DNA from: Clostridiales bacterium
GTDB taxonomy: Bacteria > Bacillota > Clostridia > Oscillospirales > Acutalibacteraceae
Assembly: GCA_012839345.1 (NCBI GenBank)
Contig: DUNN01000017.1
Span: 1-64,000, forward strand
DNA: 64,000 nt
Direction: 5' to 3'
Positions 15,822 through 24,796 of this stretch are shown here, piece by piece. The position numbers were made by a program, and so were the translations under genes. The notes beneath the pieces were generated by a model. It was not told where the DNA came from. It saw only the letters and a list, made by a program, of their open reading frames with translations, and did not search any database. Each line of letters starts with the position of its first letter. Within the stretch, counting starts at the first letter, position 1.

Positions 15822-17091
15822 ATGACCAAACCGCAAACATGGAAACCTGAATCCTTCGACCTGATGCAATATTTTTACAGCAGGGTGCATCAACCGCTGA
15901 TTCATGTTAAAATAGAGCTGGACGGCTGTTTAAACGAAACGCTCCTAAAAAAGAGCGGTACTCTTTACTCTGAACGCCATTCCGCAGCTGGGCTGCCGGT
16001 TTGACCACTCTTCTTCCCGGCCCAGGTGGGTAAAACAGGACTTTCCAGTGGACCGCTTTGTAACGGTTGTGTCAGATTTGCAGGATACGGATGCAGCCGC
16101 TATGGCCGCACTGGCGGAAACAATTGACCCCGAAGCCGGCCCGCAAATCCGGTTAACGTTGGTACGAAAAACCGAGAAAGATATTCTCTGTGTGGTTGTA
16201 AACCATATGATTTGCGACGGGGCGGGATTAAAAGAGTATCTTTATCTACTCGCTTCACTTCATAACCAACTGTACGCACAGCCCGACTATATACCTGTTT
16301 TAACAGCCGGACCAAGGAGTGCCCTGACAGTTTTGAAAAGATTAAGCCCGCGTGAAAAGTTGCAGACCCTTTTTACCCGTTATGACCTTTCCCGGCAGCG
16401 TGTACAGCCGGTTTATCGGCTGCAGGGCTGCCAAAACCGTCCTATTTTCACACGGATCGTTTTGCAGGAGGAAGAGTTCACTGCCTTGAAGCGTTGGGCA
16501 AAGTAACGGGGGTTTACAGTAAACGACGGTATTCTCGTCGCTTATCTCCGCGTACTGCACAGCCGAACCGGAGCCGAAGAAATTACCATTCCATGCCCGG
16601 TGGACCTGCGCCGATACCTGCCGAACAACCATTCGTTCGGCATCAGCAACTTAACCAGCAATTATCTCTATACCGTGACGATACGCAGCGGTGATCCGTT
16701 TCATGTAACCGCAAAGCAGGTCGCAGAACAAATCAAGCAGCAGAAATCCAGTCTGGCCTGTTTAAAATCGATTCTCATGGCGGAGTTCGCCTTTCATGCA
16801 ATTCCTTTTCGTATCCTGGAAAAGCAGTTTGACCGGCTGTTTAAAATCCCGGTTTTGTCTTATACCAACTTGGGAATTCTGGACCGCACGCGGCTTTCTT
16901 TTGCCGGTTTGCAGATAACGGACGCCTATATGACCGGCGCGGTAAAACAGGTTCCATACTTTCAGATTGCCATCAGCACATTCGGCGGAGCGTGCTCCAT
17001 CCGCTGCAACCTATACGGTACCCCCGGCGATAAAGAGGAAATAGGACGTTTCCTGTCCGATGTGCATTTTGAACTTTCTTCAAAACCCTAA
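15822..17091 (+). pseudogene. condensation-domain/alcohol acetyltransferase-like gene, frameshifted and stopped
   Basis: Three pieces add up to one protein of about 420 residues. The first piece (MTKPQTWKPESFDLMQYF) continues in the +1 frame if one A is removed from the A6 run at 15947-15952, giving LLKRAVLFTLNAIPQLG. The second piece then runs, with the active-site motif VVNHMICDGAG (HxxxDG), to an in-frame TAA at 16504-16506. The frame continues unchanged behind it to 17091. HxxxDG and overall layout match the CAT/NRPS-condensation superfamily. Two separate lesions make a sequencing slip unlikely as the whole explanation. The following redox genes may have lost their partner. Confidence 0.82.
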
Positions 17092-17142
17092 AAAGACCTT
17101 ATTCCTACGAATGCCCGTACAGAAAGAATAGGAGAGATACAT

Positions 17143-17913
17143 ATGAAAGCGCTGATTTTATATTTCAGCGGAACTGGAAATACGAGATTTATCGCAAAAC
17201 AGATTGCGGCTGACCTGGAAGAGTTGCAATGTGAAACCATGCTCTATTCTATAGAAGATGCCCCCAAGATTGAACCGGATTCCTATGACCTGTTGGTGCT
17301 TGGGAGCCCAAAATATTTCGAATATCCTGTTTTCTTTTTCCTCGATTATTTGAAAGAGAACCTTCCCTGCAGTTCCAAACCGGTTCCTACCATGATGTAC
17401 TGCACTCAGGCCAGCCCTTTGATGACGGATTTTACAAAAGTCAAAAAAATGCTGGCTGCGAAAAACCACAATTTAATCATCGGAAAAAGCCTTCCGGTAG
17501 CAAACAACTTCCTGATTTTCAAGAGCTTTGAAAAAACCACTCCGGAGAAGCGGAAGACCAACCTGGAAGCAGCGCTTGCAGAGTGCCGGCAGCTATCCGA
17601 AAAATTAGTAAAAGGCACGCCCAGCGAAGAAAACATTGGAAAAGCCCTTGCGGTGGCCGATCGAGCCGTGGCGGTCCTATGCAACAAACTGTTTCCGGTT
17701 TTCGCCATGAAATACGGTGCCGGGGAAAGCTGCATCGGCTGCGGTCTTTGCGCAAAAAAATGTCCGAAGAACAACATTAAAATGGCAAACGGACGGCCGG
17801 AATTCGGGAAAAGCTGCATTTTCTGCACCCGATGCGTTAATAACTGTCCGGTTCATGCCATTACCTATCATAATCAAACCTGCGAACAATATCATATGAT
17901 TGAAAAAATTTAA
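17143..17913 (+). CDS. EFR1 family ferredoxin-flavodoxin fusion
   Basis: A 256-residue protein. Residues 1-150 are a flavodoxin-like fold starting LILYFSGTGNTRFIAK, the FMN phosphate loop. The C-terminal 70 residues carry two [4Fe-4S] motifs, CIGCGLCAKKCP and CIFCTRCVNNCP. Clostridia have many such EFR1 proteins that pass electrons to unknown acceptors. GGAGAG precedes the ATG. It lies 51 nt after the broken acyltransferase and 15 nt before a flavodoxin-PNPOx fusion, so the three form one operon. Confidence 0.92.
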   Translation: MKALILYFSGTGNTRFIAKQIAADLEELQCETMLYSIEDAPKIEPDSYDLLVLGSPKYFEYPVFFFLDYLKENLPCSSKPVPTMMYCTQASPLMTDFTKVKKMLAAKNHNLIIGKSLPVANNFLIFKSFEKTTPEKRKTNLEAALAECRQLSEKLVKGTPSEENIGKALAVADRAVAVLCNKLFPVFAMKYGAGESCIGCGLCAKKCPKNNIKMANGRPEFGKSCIFCTRCVNNCPVHAITYHNQTCEQYHMIEKI

Positions 17914-17928
17914 CGGGAGGCTCTTTCC

Positions 17929-18795
17929 ATGGAATTTGCACTGATTCTGCATGAAGATGTTCCCAGCACACTGATTTCCCTGCTGAAACAAGTCCTTGGC
18001 ACCTCAAAATCTTTTCCTCTGGACCAGTTTGATGGAAATTTTCAGTCCTGCGCCTATGCGGTTGTATTGGTCCGGCCCCGAAACGGGACGGTGCGCCTCG
18101 AAACAGCCGAATGGATTAATCAATATGCAGAGCCGCTTGGGGCGTGCAAAACCGGGTTGATCTGCCTGGAAGGAAACAACTTTGGCGCACGGGAAACTCT
18201 TTTCGCAGCGTCGGAGCAATGGAAAAATCTGTTCTGCTTTTACGACAGCATTCAACTGCCCGGGAATCTGAACGAAAAGCGAATCCCCGGGAAGCTGGCC
18301 CAGCGCCTGATTCAATGGAAGCGAATGCTGAAAGACGGCAGCGACATGCCGGAAACCGATCTTATGAAGCAGGTGGAGGCCATTTTGCGGGCCCACAATA
18401 CCTGCACGCTTTGTACCGGATTTGGCGGCCATGTACGCGCCACCCCGCTGGAATACATTTATGCCGGAGGTTCCCTGTACTTTTTGACGGAGGGCGGGGA
18501 GAAACTGGCCAATATCGCGGTGAACCCGCATGTTTCCATCGCGGTATACAAGGAATTCACCGGGATGGGGGAACTGGAAAGCGTTCAAATCGAAGGAACC
18601 GCCAAGCTGGTAGAAGCCTTTTCCCCCGAGTATGTAGACGTAATTACTCAAAAAGGCTACTCGGAAGCGAACTTGAAGGCGATGCCGTTAACTTTAAATA
18701 TGCTGAAGGTGGAACCAACTCGCTTTGAAATTCTGAAATCGGATTTGAGAAAATCCGGCCACAACACCAAGCAGACATTCCAGAAGCCCATATAA
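17929..18795 (+). CDS. flavodoxin-like and pyridoxamine 5'-phosphate oxidase-like fusion
   Basis: A 288-residue protein in two parts. Residues 1-135 look like a degenerate flavodoxin fold without a clear FMN phosphate loop. Residues about 145-275 form a PNPOx-like split-barrel flavin domain (HNTCTLCTGFGGHVRATPLEYIY, then LYFLTEGGEKLANIAVNPHVSIAVY). Such domains bind FMN or F420 and reduce small molecules. GGGAGG precedes the ATG and the gap to the EFR1 gene is 15 nt, which suggests an electron-transfer pair. Substrate unknown. Confidence 0.85.
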   Translation: MEFALILHEDVPSTLISLLKQVLGTSKSFPLDQFDGNFQSCAYAVVLVRPRNGTVRLETAEWINQYAEPLGACKTGLICLEGNNFGARETLFAASEQWKNLFCFYDSIQLPGNLNEKRIPGKLAQRLIQWKRMLKDGSDMPETDLMKQVEAILRAHNTCTLCTGFGGHVRATPLEYIYAGGSLYFLTEGGEKLANIAVNPHVSIAVYKEFTGMGELESVQIEGTAKLVEAFSPEYVDVITQKGYSEANLKAMPLTLNMLKVEPTRFEILKSDLRKSGHNTKQTFQKPI

Positions 18796-18949
18796 TCGGA
18801 ACTGTTTTGACTTATTAAATTAAGTTTTTCCGGATAACGAACCAAACAGTATATAAAGAACGTATTTCATGAATAAATCATTTTCAGGATAACTTTTCAT
18901 GCTTTTCGGATATAGCCTTTAATATCATTTTTCTAAACAAGAAGGCAAA

Positions 18950-18994
18950 GGCGCCGAAGTCCACCTTACATGGCGGATTCCGGCGCCCTTTTGG
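18950..18994 (+). terminator. terminator of the flavodoxin cluster
   Basis: The stem GGCGCCG/CGGCGCC (18950-18956, 18981-18987) with an interrupted extension inside is followed by CTTTTGG on the plus strand. Confidence 0.65.
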
Positions 18995-19036
18995 TTTTAC
19001 AGGCCAAACCTTTTTTAAAGCATAACATTTTGGAAA

Positions 19037-19066
19037 GGCGCTGTGTCATGGGAATGACACAGCGCC
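19037..19066. terminator. hairpin after the alcohol dehydrogenase gene
   Basis: A 13-bp perfect stem GGCGCTGTGTCAT with its complement and a GGGA loop. The minus strand continues TTTCC, a weak T-run, about 65 nt past the adh stop. Confidence 0.6.
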
Positions 19067-19129
19067 TCTTCACATTGGTAGTCACGGATTTATGCAATAG
19101 AGAAAAAGAAAGAAAAATTCGAACATAAA

Positions 19130-20299
19130 TTAGAATGCAACGTCTTCCCCGTAATATGCGCAGGTAAGAACCTTCAGCATATTTTCGGCGTCGATCGCTC
19201 TCGGGTTGGAGCCAGTGCAAGGATCCAGCACTGCATTTTCAGCGATTTCTTTGCTGTGTGCTTTAAAGTCTTCCTCGCTGACACCGTTTTCTTTGTAGGA
19301 CTGCTTGATACCCAGCTTCTTATTCAGCTCACGAACCATTTCTACAAGAGAATTGGTCAGCTGCTGATCGGTTACGCCCGACAGGCCGATGGCTCTTGCA
19401 ATCTCTGCATAGCGCGCCATGCAGGCCTTGGAGTTGTACTGGATGACATTCGGCAGCAGAATTGCGTTGCAGCAGCCGTGCGGAATATGGAACATCGCCC
19501 CGGTCTTATGTGCAAGGCTGTGCGCAATGCCAAGAAGCGCATTGGAGAACGCCATACCGGCAAGGCACTGGGCAATGTGCATTTTGCCGCGCGCTTCCAC
19601 ATCGCCGTTGTAAGAAGCAACAAGGTTACCATAAATATCGGAAATCGCCTTAATGGCAAGGGCGTCCGAAAAATCGGAACGGGCGGAAGCAACATAGGCT
19701 TCGATTGCATGGGTCAAAGCATCCATACCGGTATGGGCGGTCAGGACTTTCGGCATAGTAAGCGGAATATCCGTGTCCAGAACAGCGATATCCGGGGTAA
19801 TTTCAAAATCGGCAAGAGGATATTTAATATTGGTGGAATAGTCAGTAATAACAGAGAACGCTGTCACTTCGGAAGCAGTTCCGCTGGTGGAAGGAACCGC
19901 TACAAAAATAGCCTTGGTTCTGAGTTTCGGCATTGTGAAAGGATTTTTAATGTCGTCAAAAGTCTTATCCGGATACTCGTAGAAGACCCACATGGCTTTT
20001 GCAGCATCCATTGGGGAACCACCGCCAATGGCAACAATCACATCCGGCTGGAATTCGCGCATGGCTTTCGCGCCGTCAAACACCCTCTCAATAGAAGGAT
20101 CCGGTTCTACTCCATCATAAATGCGGGTTTCCAGTCCGGCATCCTTTAATACATCTTCCAATTTTTTCAGGAAACCGGTTCTTTTCATGGACTGGCCGCC
20201 AGTAACGATGAAAGCCTTTTTATAGCCCTTCAGGTTTTTCAGTTCACTGATGGCGTTCGGTCCATAATAAATATCGCGGGGTAATGTAAAACGTGCCAT
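19130..20299 (-). CDS. iron-containing alcohol dehydrogenase
   Basis: A 389-residue group III (Fe-dependent) alcohol dehydrogenase of normal length. NAD(P) binding is shown by VAIGGGSPMDAAKA and VPSTSGTASEV. The metal ligands are an Asp near residue 200 and histidines in GMDALTHAIEAY, IAHSLAHKTG and FHIPHGCCNAILLPN. It interconverts an alcohol and aldehyde, probably disposing of NADH as ethanol or butanol in fermentation. TTGGAGG precedes the ATG. Two Rex-like operators cover the promoter, so expression should rise when NADH is high. Substrate cannot be read from sequence. Confidence 0.94.
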   Translation of the reverse strand: MARFTLPRDIYYGPNAISELKNLKGYKKAFIVTGGQSMKRTGFLKKLEDVLKDAGLETRIYDGVEPDPSIERVFDGAKAMREFQPDVIVAIGGGSPMDAAKAMWVFYEYPDKTFDDIKNPFTMPKLRTKAIFVAVPSTSGTASEVTAFSVITDYSTNIKYPLADFEITPDIAVLDTDIPLTMPKVLTAHTGMDALTHAIEAYVASARSDFSDALAIKAISDIYGNLVASYNGDVEARGKMHIAQCLAGMAFSNALLGIAHSLAHKTGAMFHIPHGCCNAILLPNVIQYNSKACMARYAEIARAIGLSGVTDQQLTNSLVEMVRELNKKLGIKQSYKENGVSEEDFKAHSKEIAENAVLDPCTGSNPRAIDAENMLKVLTCAYYGEDVAF

Positions 20300-20327
20300 A
20301 ACTTTTCCTCCAATTTCTTTCAGTTTT

Positions 20328-20345
20328 TCGTTAAAGATATAACAA
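20328..20345. promoter_or_regulatory. Rex-like operator 1
   Basis: On the minus strand TTGTTATATCTTTAACGA agrees with TTGTTAANNNNTTAACAA at 12 of 14 fixed positions. It is downstream of the -10, 29 nt before the adh ATG. Confidence 0.6.
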
Positions 20346-20348
20346 TCT

Positions 20349-20366
20349 TTGTTTATATATTAACAT
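20349..20366. promoter_or_regulatory. Rex-like operator 2
   Basis: On the minus strand ATGTTAATATATAAACAA matches the Rex pattern at 12 of 14 fixed positions and overlaps the -10 box. It is three nt from operator 1. Confidence 0.6.
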
Positions 20367-20385
20367 TCACTGACTATTTTTTCAA
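20357..20385 (-). promoter_or_regulatory. alcohol dehydrogenase promoter
   Basis: TTGAAA and TAATAT are 17 nt apart on the minus strand. The -10 lies inside the second Rex-like site. Confidence 0.65.
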
Positions 20386-20490
20386 GCCCTTTCTTTCATA
20401 AATTTTATTCTGAAATACTGCTCAAAATGAAAGGAAAATCGGTGAAAAAATTATTTGTATGGGCTACACCGAAACCGATCCCGAGCCGCC

Positions 20491-22068
20491 TTAAGAAAGC
20501 ACCTGTTCCGCGCAGCGGATGCCGTCTACTGCGGCGGAAATAATCCCCCCGGCGTAACCTGCTCCCTCGCCGCATGGATAAAGTCCGGTCACCCCGACCG
20601 ATTCACAGGTTGTCCCACGTAAAATGCGCACTGGGGACGAACTTCTGGTTTCCACGCCGGTTAAAAGAGCATCCGGGTAAGAAAACCCGCGCAGACGCGC
20701 GTTCATCATTACAATTCCCTGCCGCATGGAATCGGCAATTTCCTGCGGGAGGCAGTCGTCCAGATTACAGGGTGTAACGCCGGGCAGATAGGTGGGAGTG
20801 ACCTCCCCAATGGATTTAGAGGCTCGGCGCTTTAAAAAGTCCTCCACTCGTTGTACCGGGGCAAAATAATTTTCCCCGCCCAGACGGAACGCACTTTCTT
20901 CCAACCGGCGCTGCAGCACGACCCCTGCCAAAACATCCTCGCTGCCAAAGTCCTCCGGGCCGACTCCAACTAAAAGGGCAGAGTTGGCATTCTGCCCGTC
21001 GCGGGCAAAATTGCTCATTCCATTGGTGACAAGCCGTCCCGGCTCACTTGCCGCCGCCACCACACTGCCGCCCGGGCACATGCAGAAGGTATAAACGCCT
21101 CTCCCGTTGGGCAGGTGAACGGCCAGCTTGTAATCCGCCGCGCCAAGGGCGGGATGCCCGGCGAATTTCCCGTACTGTGAAACATCAATCAGCTTTTGCG
21201 GGTGTTCTATGCGGGCACCGACCGAAAATGCCTTTTGCTCCATGGGAATCTTCAGCGAACGAAGCAGCTCAAACGTGTCGCGTGCGCTGTGCCCGATTGC
21301 CAGAATCACATGCTGCGATTCCACACGGTATGAAGAGGCATTTCCGGATTTTACCTCGACCCCGGTAATTTTCCCATCGGTAATGAGGAGGTTCTGCACC
21401 GTTGTGTTAAAATGCACCTCGCCGCCAAGGAAAATAATCTTTTCCCGAATATTCTTTACCGTGGAAGGCAGTTTATCCGTGCCGATATGAGGTTTCGCCA
21501 TATACAGGATTTCTTCCGGAGCCCCGGCGGCTACGAACTCTTCCAGCACTTTTCTGGAACGTGAATCTTTCGTTCCCGTATTCAACTTTCCGTCGGAAAA
21601 GGTTCCGGCTCCCCCTTCGCCAAACTGTACGTTGCAGTTCGGATTCAGCTTTCCGGTGCGCCAGAAAGTGGAAACCTCTTCCTGGCGCTTTTCCACCGCG
21701 CTTCCCCGCTCAAAAACAATCGGCCGCTGCCCCGCCTGTGCAAGAATCAGCGCGGCAAACAAACCGGCCGGGCCAAACCCGACCACCACCGGACGGGCGG
21801 GCAGTTTTTTCCCCGCGGGAAGTTCGTAATGATACGGCTGTACGGCAGTAATCTTTTTATCCTGCGGACGGTTGTTCCGGTCACATTCCGCATCCACCGT
21901 GCAGATAAAATGGACGTCCTCTTTTTTACGGGCGTCCACCGACTTTTTATAAAGCTTCAGGGAACGGATGGATTCCGGCGGAACTTTCAGCCGTTTCGCC
22001 GCAAGGGCGAGCAGGTCTTCCTGCGTACCATCCAAAGGCAGACTAATTTCAGTAATGCGATAAATCAA
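20491..22068 (-). CDS. FAD-dependent dehydrogenase, COG2509 type
   Basis: A flavoprotein of about 525 residues. After a roughly 75-residue N-terminal domain (ITEISLPLDGTQEDLLALA), the dinucleotide-binding loop PVVVGFGPAGLFAALILAQAG appears. The C-terminus contains GLYPCGEGAGYAGGIISAAVDG, the second FAD contact of this family. Function is uncharacterised; it is distinct from thioredoxin reductase. The frame stays open to 22293, inside the upstream gene. AAAGGACGG before TTG 22066-22068, giving MIYRITEISLPL, is the most credible start. It follows the HI0933-type gene, so the two form an operon. Confidence 0.88.
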   Translation of the reverse strand: MIYRITEISLPLDGTQEDLLALAAKRLKVPPESIRSLKLYKKSVDARKKEDVHFICTVDAECDRNNRPQDKKITAVQPYHYELPAGKKLPARPVVVGFGPAGLFAALILAQAGQRPIVFERGSAVEKRQEEVSTFWRTGKLNPNCNVQFGEGGAGTFSDGKLNTGTKDSRSRKVLEEFVAAGAPEEILYMAKPHIGTDKLPSTVKNIREKIIFLGGEVHFNTTVQNLLITDGKITGVEVKSGNASSYRVESQHVILAIGHSARDTFELLRSLKIPMEQKAFSVGARIEHPQKLIDVSQYGKFAGHPALGAADYKLAVHLPNGRGVYTFCMCPGGSVVAAASEPGRLVTNGMSNFARDGQNANSALLVGVGPEDFGSEDVLAGVVLQRRLEESAFRLGGENYFAPVQRVEDFLKRRASKSIGEVTPTYLPGVTPCNLDDCLPQEIADSMRQGIVMMNARLRGFSYPDALLTGVETRSSSPVRILRGTTCESVGVTGLYPCGEGAGYAGGIISAAVDGIRCAEQVLS

Positions 22069-22129
22069 ACAAATAACCGTCCTTTCAACGCTCGTAACAA
22101 ACAACCATTTTCCTTTTAAGCCAATTGCT

Positions 22130-23482
22130 CTATTTCCGCCGTTTTTGATTCCCTGTTTCTCTTCGCGGGCTGGACTTTTTGGGTTTTCCCAAGCCCTTTT
22201 CCCCTTCGCTTTCCGCCTTAGCGGCCGAGCGGCCCGCCGCCAGGCCGGTGCTCCATGCCCAGTGAAGGTTAAATCCGCCGCAGTCTCCATCAATATTTAG
22301 AATTTCACCCGCAAGATACAGCCCCGGGCAGCACCTGGACTGCAGGTTCGAATCCACTTCGTCCAGCGGGATTCCTCCCGCGGTCACCTGAGCATCTTTC
22401 CAGTCCAGCGTACCGGTAACCGGAAAGCGAAACCGTTTGACCGTGCGCGCCACTTCTTCCAGCTGATGCTCATCCAATTCTCCAACCGTTTTCGGCACAT
22501 GCGGCAAAGCTGCCTTTACAACCTCCGGCGCAACCAGTTTATTTAAAAATCCACTGCACAGTTCCAACGCCGGCAGCTCCTCAATCTCGCTTCGCTGCTT
22601 TAAAAATTCCACAATGCGTTCCAACGGATATTCCGGCATAAGGTCGAGCGACAGTTCTAATTTCTGTCTGCCGTATCGCTCCCCGACCATTCGGGACAAT
22701 TCAAAAATGCAGATGCCGGACAACCCACGTTCGGTAAACTGGACTTCCCCGGAGGATTCCGCAATAAGCTTTCCATCCGCATAGAGCGAAGCCCTGGCGG
22801 GGCTGCGCGCACCTTTCAGCGGTTTGGCCCGGCGCGGCTCCGTGGTAACCTGAACCAGCGAAGGAATTAGTTTAGTGCAGTTGTGCCCCAGTTCCTTCAG
22901 AATTTGATAACCGCTTCCGTTCGCCCCAAGCTGTGGATAGGCCATTCCTCCTGTGGCAACGATGACTTTGGCGGCGGTGACGGATTCCGTTTCCCGAAAC
23001 AGTTCAAAACCCTGTGCTGTTTTTTTCAAGCGGGTCACCGGAAAATCACAAATAGTTTCAACCTGAAAGTGCTCCAGCTGACGACGAAGCACGTCCAAAA
23101 CTGCGGAAGCTTGTAAATTATAAGGATAAACCCGGCCCTCGTCCTGTTCCCGGCAGACCAAACCGATCGATTGAAAAAATGATATTATTTTTTCTGGCGG
23201 GTAATGCGAAAGGAAATCCGGTAAAAAAGAGGTATCCCCGTGATAATGTATCGGGTCGATTCCGGAATTAGTCAGATTGCAGCGTCCGTTTCCGGTCGCG
23301 AGAATCTTTTTGCCCACACGTGAATTTGCTTCCAATACGACGATACGAGCATGTTTGTGCCTTTTTATATATTCTTCGGCCGCAGCCACGGCTGCCGTAA
23401 GTCCGGCAGCTCCCCCGCCGACGACCGCGAGATCATACCTATTCTGAATGAAAAGCCCTCCCTTCCCGTATCCGCTGAACAA
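22130..23482 (-). CDS. HI0933/YhiN family NAD(P)/FAD-dependent oxidoreductase
   Basis: A flavoprotein of about 440-450 residues with an N-terminal FAD loop (DLAVVGGGAAGLTAAVA), the family block RVGKKILATGNGRCNLTN, TGGMAYPQLGANGSGY, and the C-terminal GEILNIDGDCGGFNLHWAWSTG. The HI0933 family has been linked to aminoacetone oxidation in one Streptococcus member; here the substrate is unknown. The first usual start codon is TTG 23480-23482, but AAGGGAGGG lies inside that extension and is spaced 6 nt from an in-frame ATT at 23447-23449 (I-Q-N-R-Y-D), a possible rare start. The gap to the next gene is 61 nt. Confidence 0.9.
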   Translation of the reverse strand: MFSGYGKGGLFIQNRYDLAVVGGGAAGLTAAVAAAEEYIKRHKHARIVVLEANSRVGKKILATGNGRCNLTNSGIDPIHYHGDTSFLPDFLSHYPPEKIISFFQSIGLVCREQDEGRVYPYNLQASAVLDVLRRQLEHFQVETICDFPVTRLKKTAQGFELFRETESVTAAKVIVATGGMAYPQLGANGSGYQILKELGHNCTKLIPSLVQVTTEPRRAKPLKGARSPARASLYADGKLIAESSGEVQFTERGLSGICIFELSRMVGERYGRQKLELSLDLMPEYPLERIVEFLKQRSEIEELPALELCSGFLNKLVAPEVVKAALPHVPKTVGELDEHQLEEVARTVKRFRFPVTGTLDWKDAQVTAGGIPLDEVDSNLQSRCCPGLYLAGEILNIDGDCGGFNLHWAWSTGLAAGRSAAKAESEGEKGLGKPKKSSPRRETGNQKRRK

Positions 23483-23577
23483 TCAGCAGGTATGCGGATG
23501 ATTCTTTCCAGAAGTATAGTATAGACGATCTAAACGGGAAAAGGCAAGCAAATCCATAAATATATGGCTTTCAGCAC

Positions 23578-23618
23578 AAAAAGAGCCGGCGGAACAATCG
23601 CTCCGACGGCTCTTTATT
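23578..23618 (-). terminator. terminator of perR-rubrerythrin
   Basis: The stem AAAGAGCCG/CGGCTCTTT with an imperfect inner extension is followed by TTTTTG on the minus strand, just after the rubrerythrin gene. Confidence 0.7.
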
Positions 23619-23701
23619 TGGAAGAAAATGAAATGGATTTGGGATTCTCTATTAGGAATAATTATAACATGGAGAAAATTACGATATCAAAATCAGGAAG
23701 C

Positions 23702-24244
23702 TTAGTCAAAATATCTCTTCAAAAGGCCCTGGAAACCGCTGCCATGGCGTGCTTCGTCCTTCGCCATTTCATGCACGGTATCGTGGATGGCATCGTAGTT
23801 CAGTTCCTTAGCGCGTTTCGCAAGCGCAAGTTTTCCGGAGCATGCACCGGATTCGGCTTCTACACGAAGCTGCAGGTTCTTCTTAGTGCTGTTTGTTACG
23901 ACTTCGCCGAGCAGCTCTGCAAAACGGGATGCATGGTCGGCTTCTTCATAAGCATACTTGCGGAATGCGGCCGCAATTTCCGGGTAGCCTTCACGGTCAG
24001 CCTGACGAGCCATAGCTATGTACATACCAACTTCGCAGCACTCGCCGTTAAAATTGGCAACCAATCCGTCGTAAACTTCTTTATCAATGCCCTTTGCCAC
24101 ACCGATTTCATGCTGGCAGGCGAACGAAACGCCCTCAGTCTGTTCTACGAATTTTTCTTTCGGGGCTTTGCACTGCGGGCAAAACTCAGGAGCTTCTTCT
24201 CCTTCATAAACATAACCACATACAGAACATACAAATTTTTTCAT
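23702..24244 (-). CDS. reverse rubrerythrin
   Basis: A 180-residue peroxide-reducing protein with inverted domain order. The rubredoxin-like domain comes first ([10 protein letters not shown] and [11 protein letters not shown]), followed by the four-helix diiron domain (about residues 45-180). The diiron glutamate motifs appear in [22 protein letters not shown] and [11 protein letters not shown]. Reverse rubrerythrins reduce H2O2 and O2 with electrons from NADH via rubredoxin reductase in clostridia, where they are PerR-controlled. It lies 67 nt downstream of the PerR-like gene, with a small hairpin between, and is most likely co-transcribed with it. Confidence 0.95.
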   Translation of the reverse strand: MKKFVCSVCGYVYEGEEAPEFCPQCKAPKEKFVEQTEGVSFACQHEIGVAKGIDKEVYDGLVANFNGECCEVGMYIAMARQADREGYPEIAAAFRKYAYEEADHASRFAELLGEVVTNSTKKNLQLRVEAESGACSGKLALAKRAKELNYDAIHDTVHEMAKDEARHGSGFQGLLKRYFD

Positions 24245-24311
24245 TTTAAACAGCCTCCATTATAATAATAAAATGTGATTAAGAGTAAGGCTTTCGCCTT
24301 ATGAGCAAAGA

Positions 24312-24719
24312 TCAATTTTTGATTTGCTGCTTTTCGATGCACTGGGTGCATAGTCCGTGAAAAACGACATCACAGGAATCGACTTCCAGATGATACGTTT
24401 CGGAAACCAGCGTCGCGGAATTTTCCCGCACATACTCGCCCGGAACATCCAGTACCGCACCGCAACCGGAACAGATAAAGTGGGTGTGTGGATGCGTATT
24501 TCCGTCATAACGTTCCTGTCCGTTGACTACGCCTACGCTGATAATCGCTCCGCTCTGCTTAAACTGGGCTAGATTTCGGTATACTGTTCCCAAGCTTAAA
24601 TCCGGATATTCCGGTTTCAGTTTTTGGTAAACCCATTCAGCAGTAGGATGTATGGTTGTACTGCGCAGCGCGTTGAGAATGGCTTCTCGTTTTCTACTGA
24701 AATTTTGCTTCTTTTCCAT
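24312..24719 (-). CDS. perR: Fur family regulator, PerR-like
   Basis: A 135-residue Fur-family repressor. The winged helix (about residues 1-80) contains HPTAEWVYQKLK and LSLGTVYRNLAQF. The regulatory metal residues lie in DGNTHPHTHFICSGCG, and a structural zinc site is formed by CSGCG and CTQC. The linked reverse rubrerythrin makes PerR more likely than Fur or Zur. AAGGTGAAG precedes ATG 24717-24719; the longer frame to 24875 runs through the promoter and is rejected. Confidence 0.88.
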   Translation of the reverse strand: MEKKQNFSRKREAILNALRSTTIHPTAEWVYQKLKPEYPDLSLGTVYRNLAQFKQSGAIISVGVVNGQERYDGNTHPHTHFICSGCGAVLDVPGEYVRENSATLVSETYHLEVDSCDVVFHGLCTQCIEKQQIKN

Positions 24720-24767
24720 CGCTTCACCTTGATAATAGGAATTATTATTGTTCCTGTTGCTGATATA

Positions 24768-24796
24768 ATAATAGCACTCATTCTCATTTTTGTAAA
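24768..24796 (-). promoter_or_regulatory. perR-rubrerythrin promoter
   Basis: TTTACA and TATTAT are 17 nt apart on the minus strand. An inverted repeat ATAATA-N5-TATTAT lies between the -10 and the gene and may be the autoregulatory site, although it is not the standard 7-1-7 PerR box. Confidence 0.6.

Larger units (their letters stand above)
18796..19129. other. intergenic region between convergent genes
   Basis: No open frame with coding character. It is AT-rich up to about 18940 and then holds two terminator hairpins, one for each converging transcript. Confidence 0.7.

Noticed and set aside
19256-20149. A 297-codon frame antisense to the alcohol dehydrogenase.
   Set aside because: Basic, low-hydrophobicity antisense product with no ribosome binding site; adh is unambiguous.
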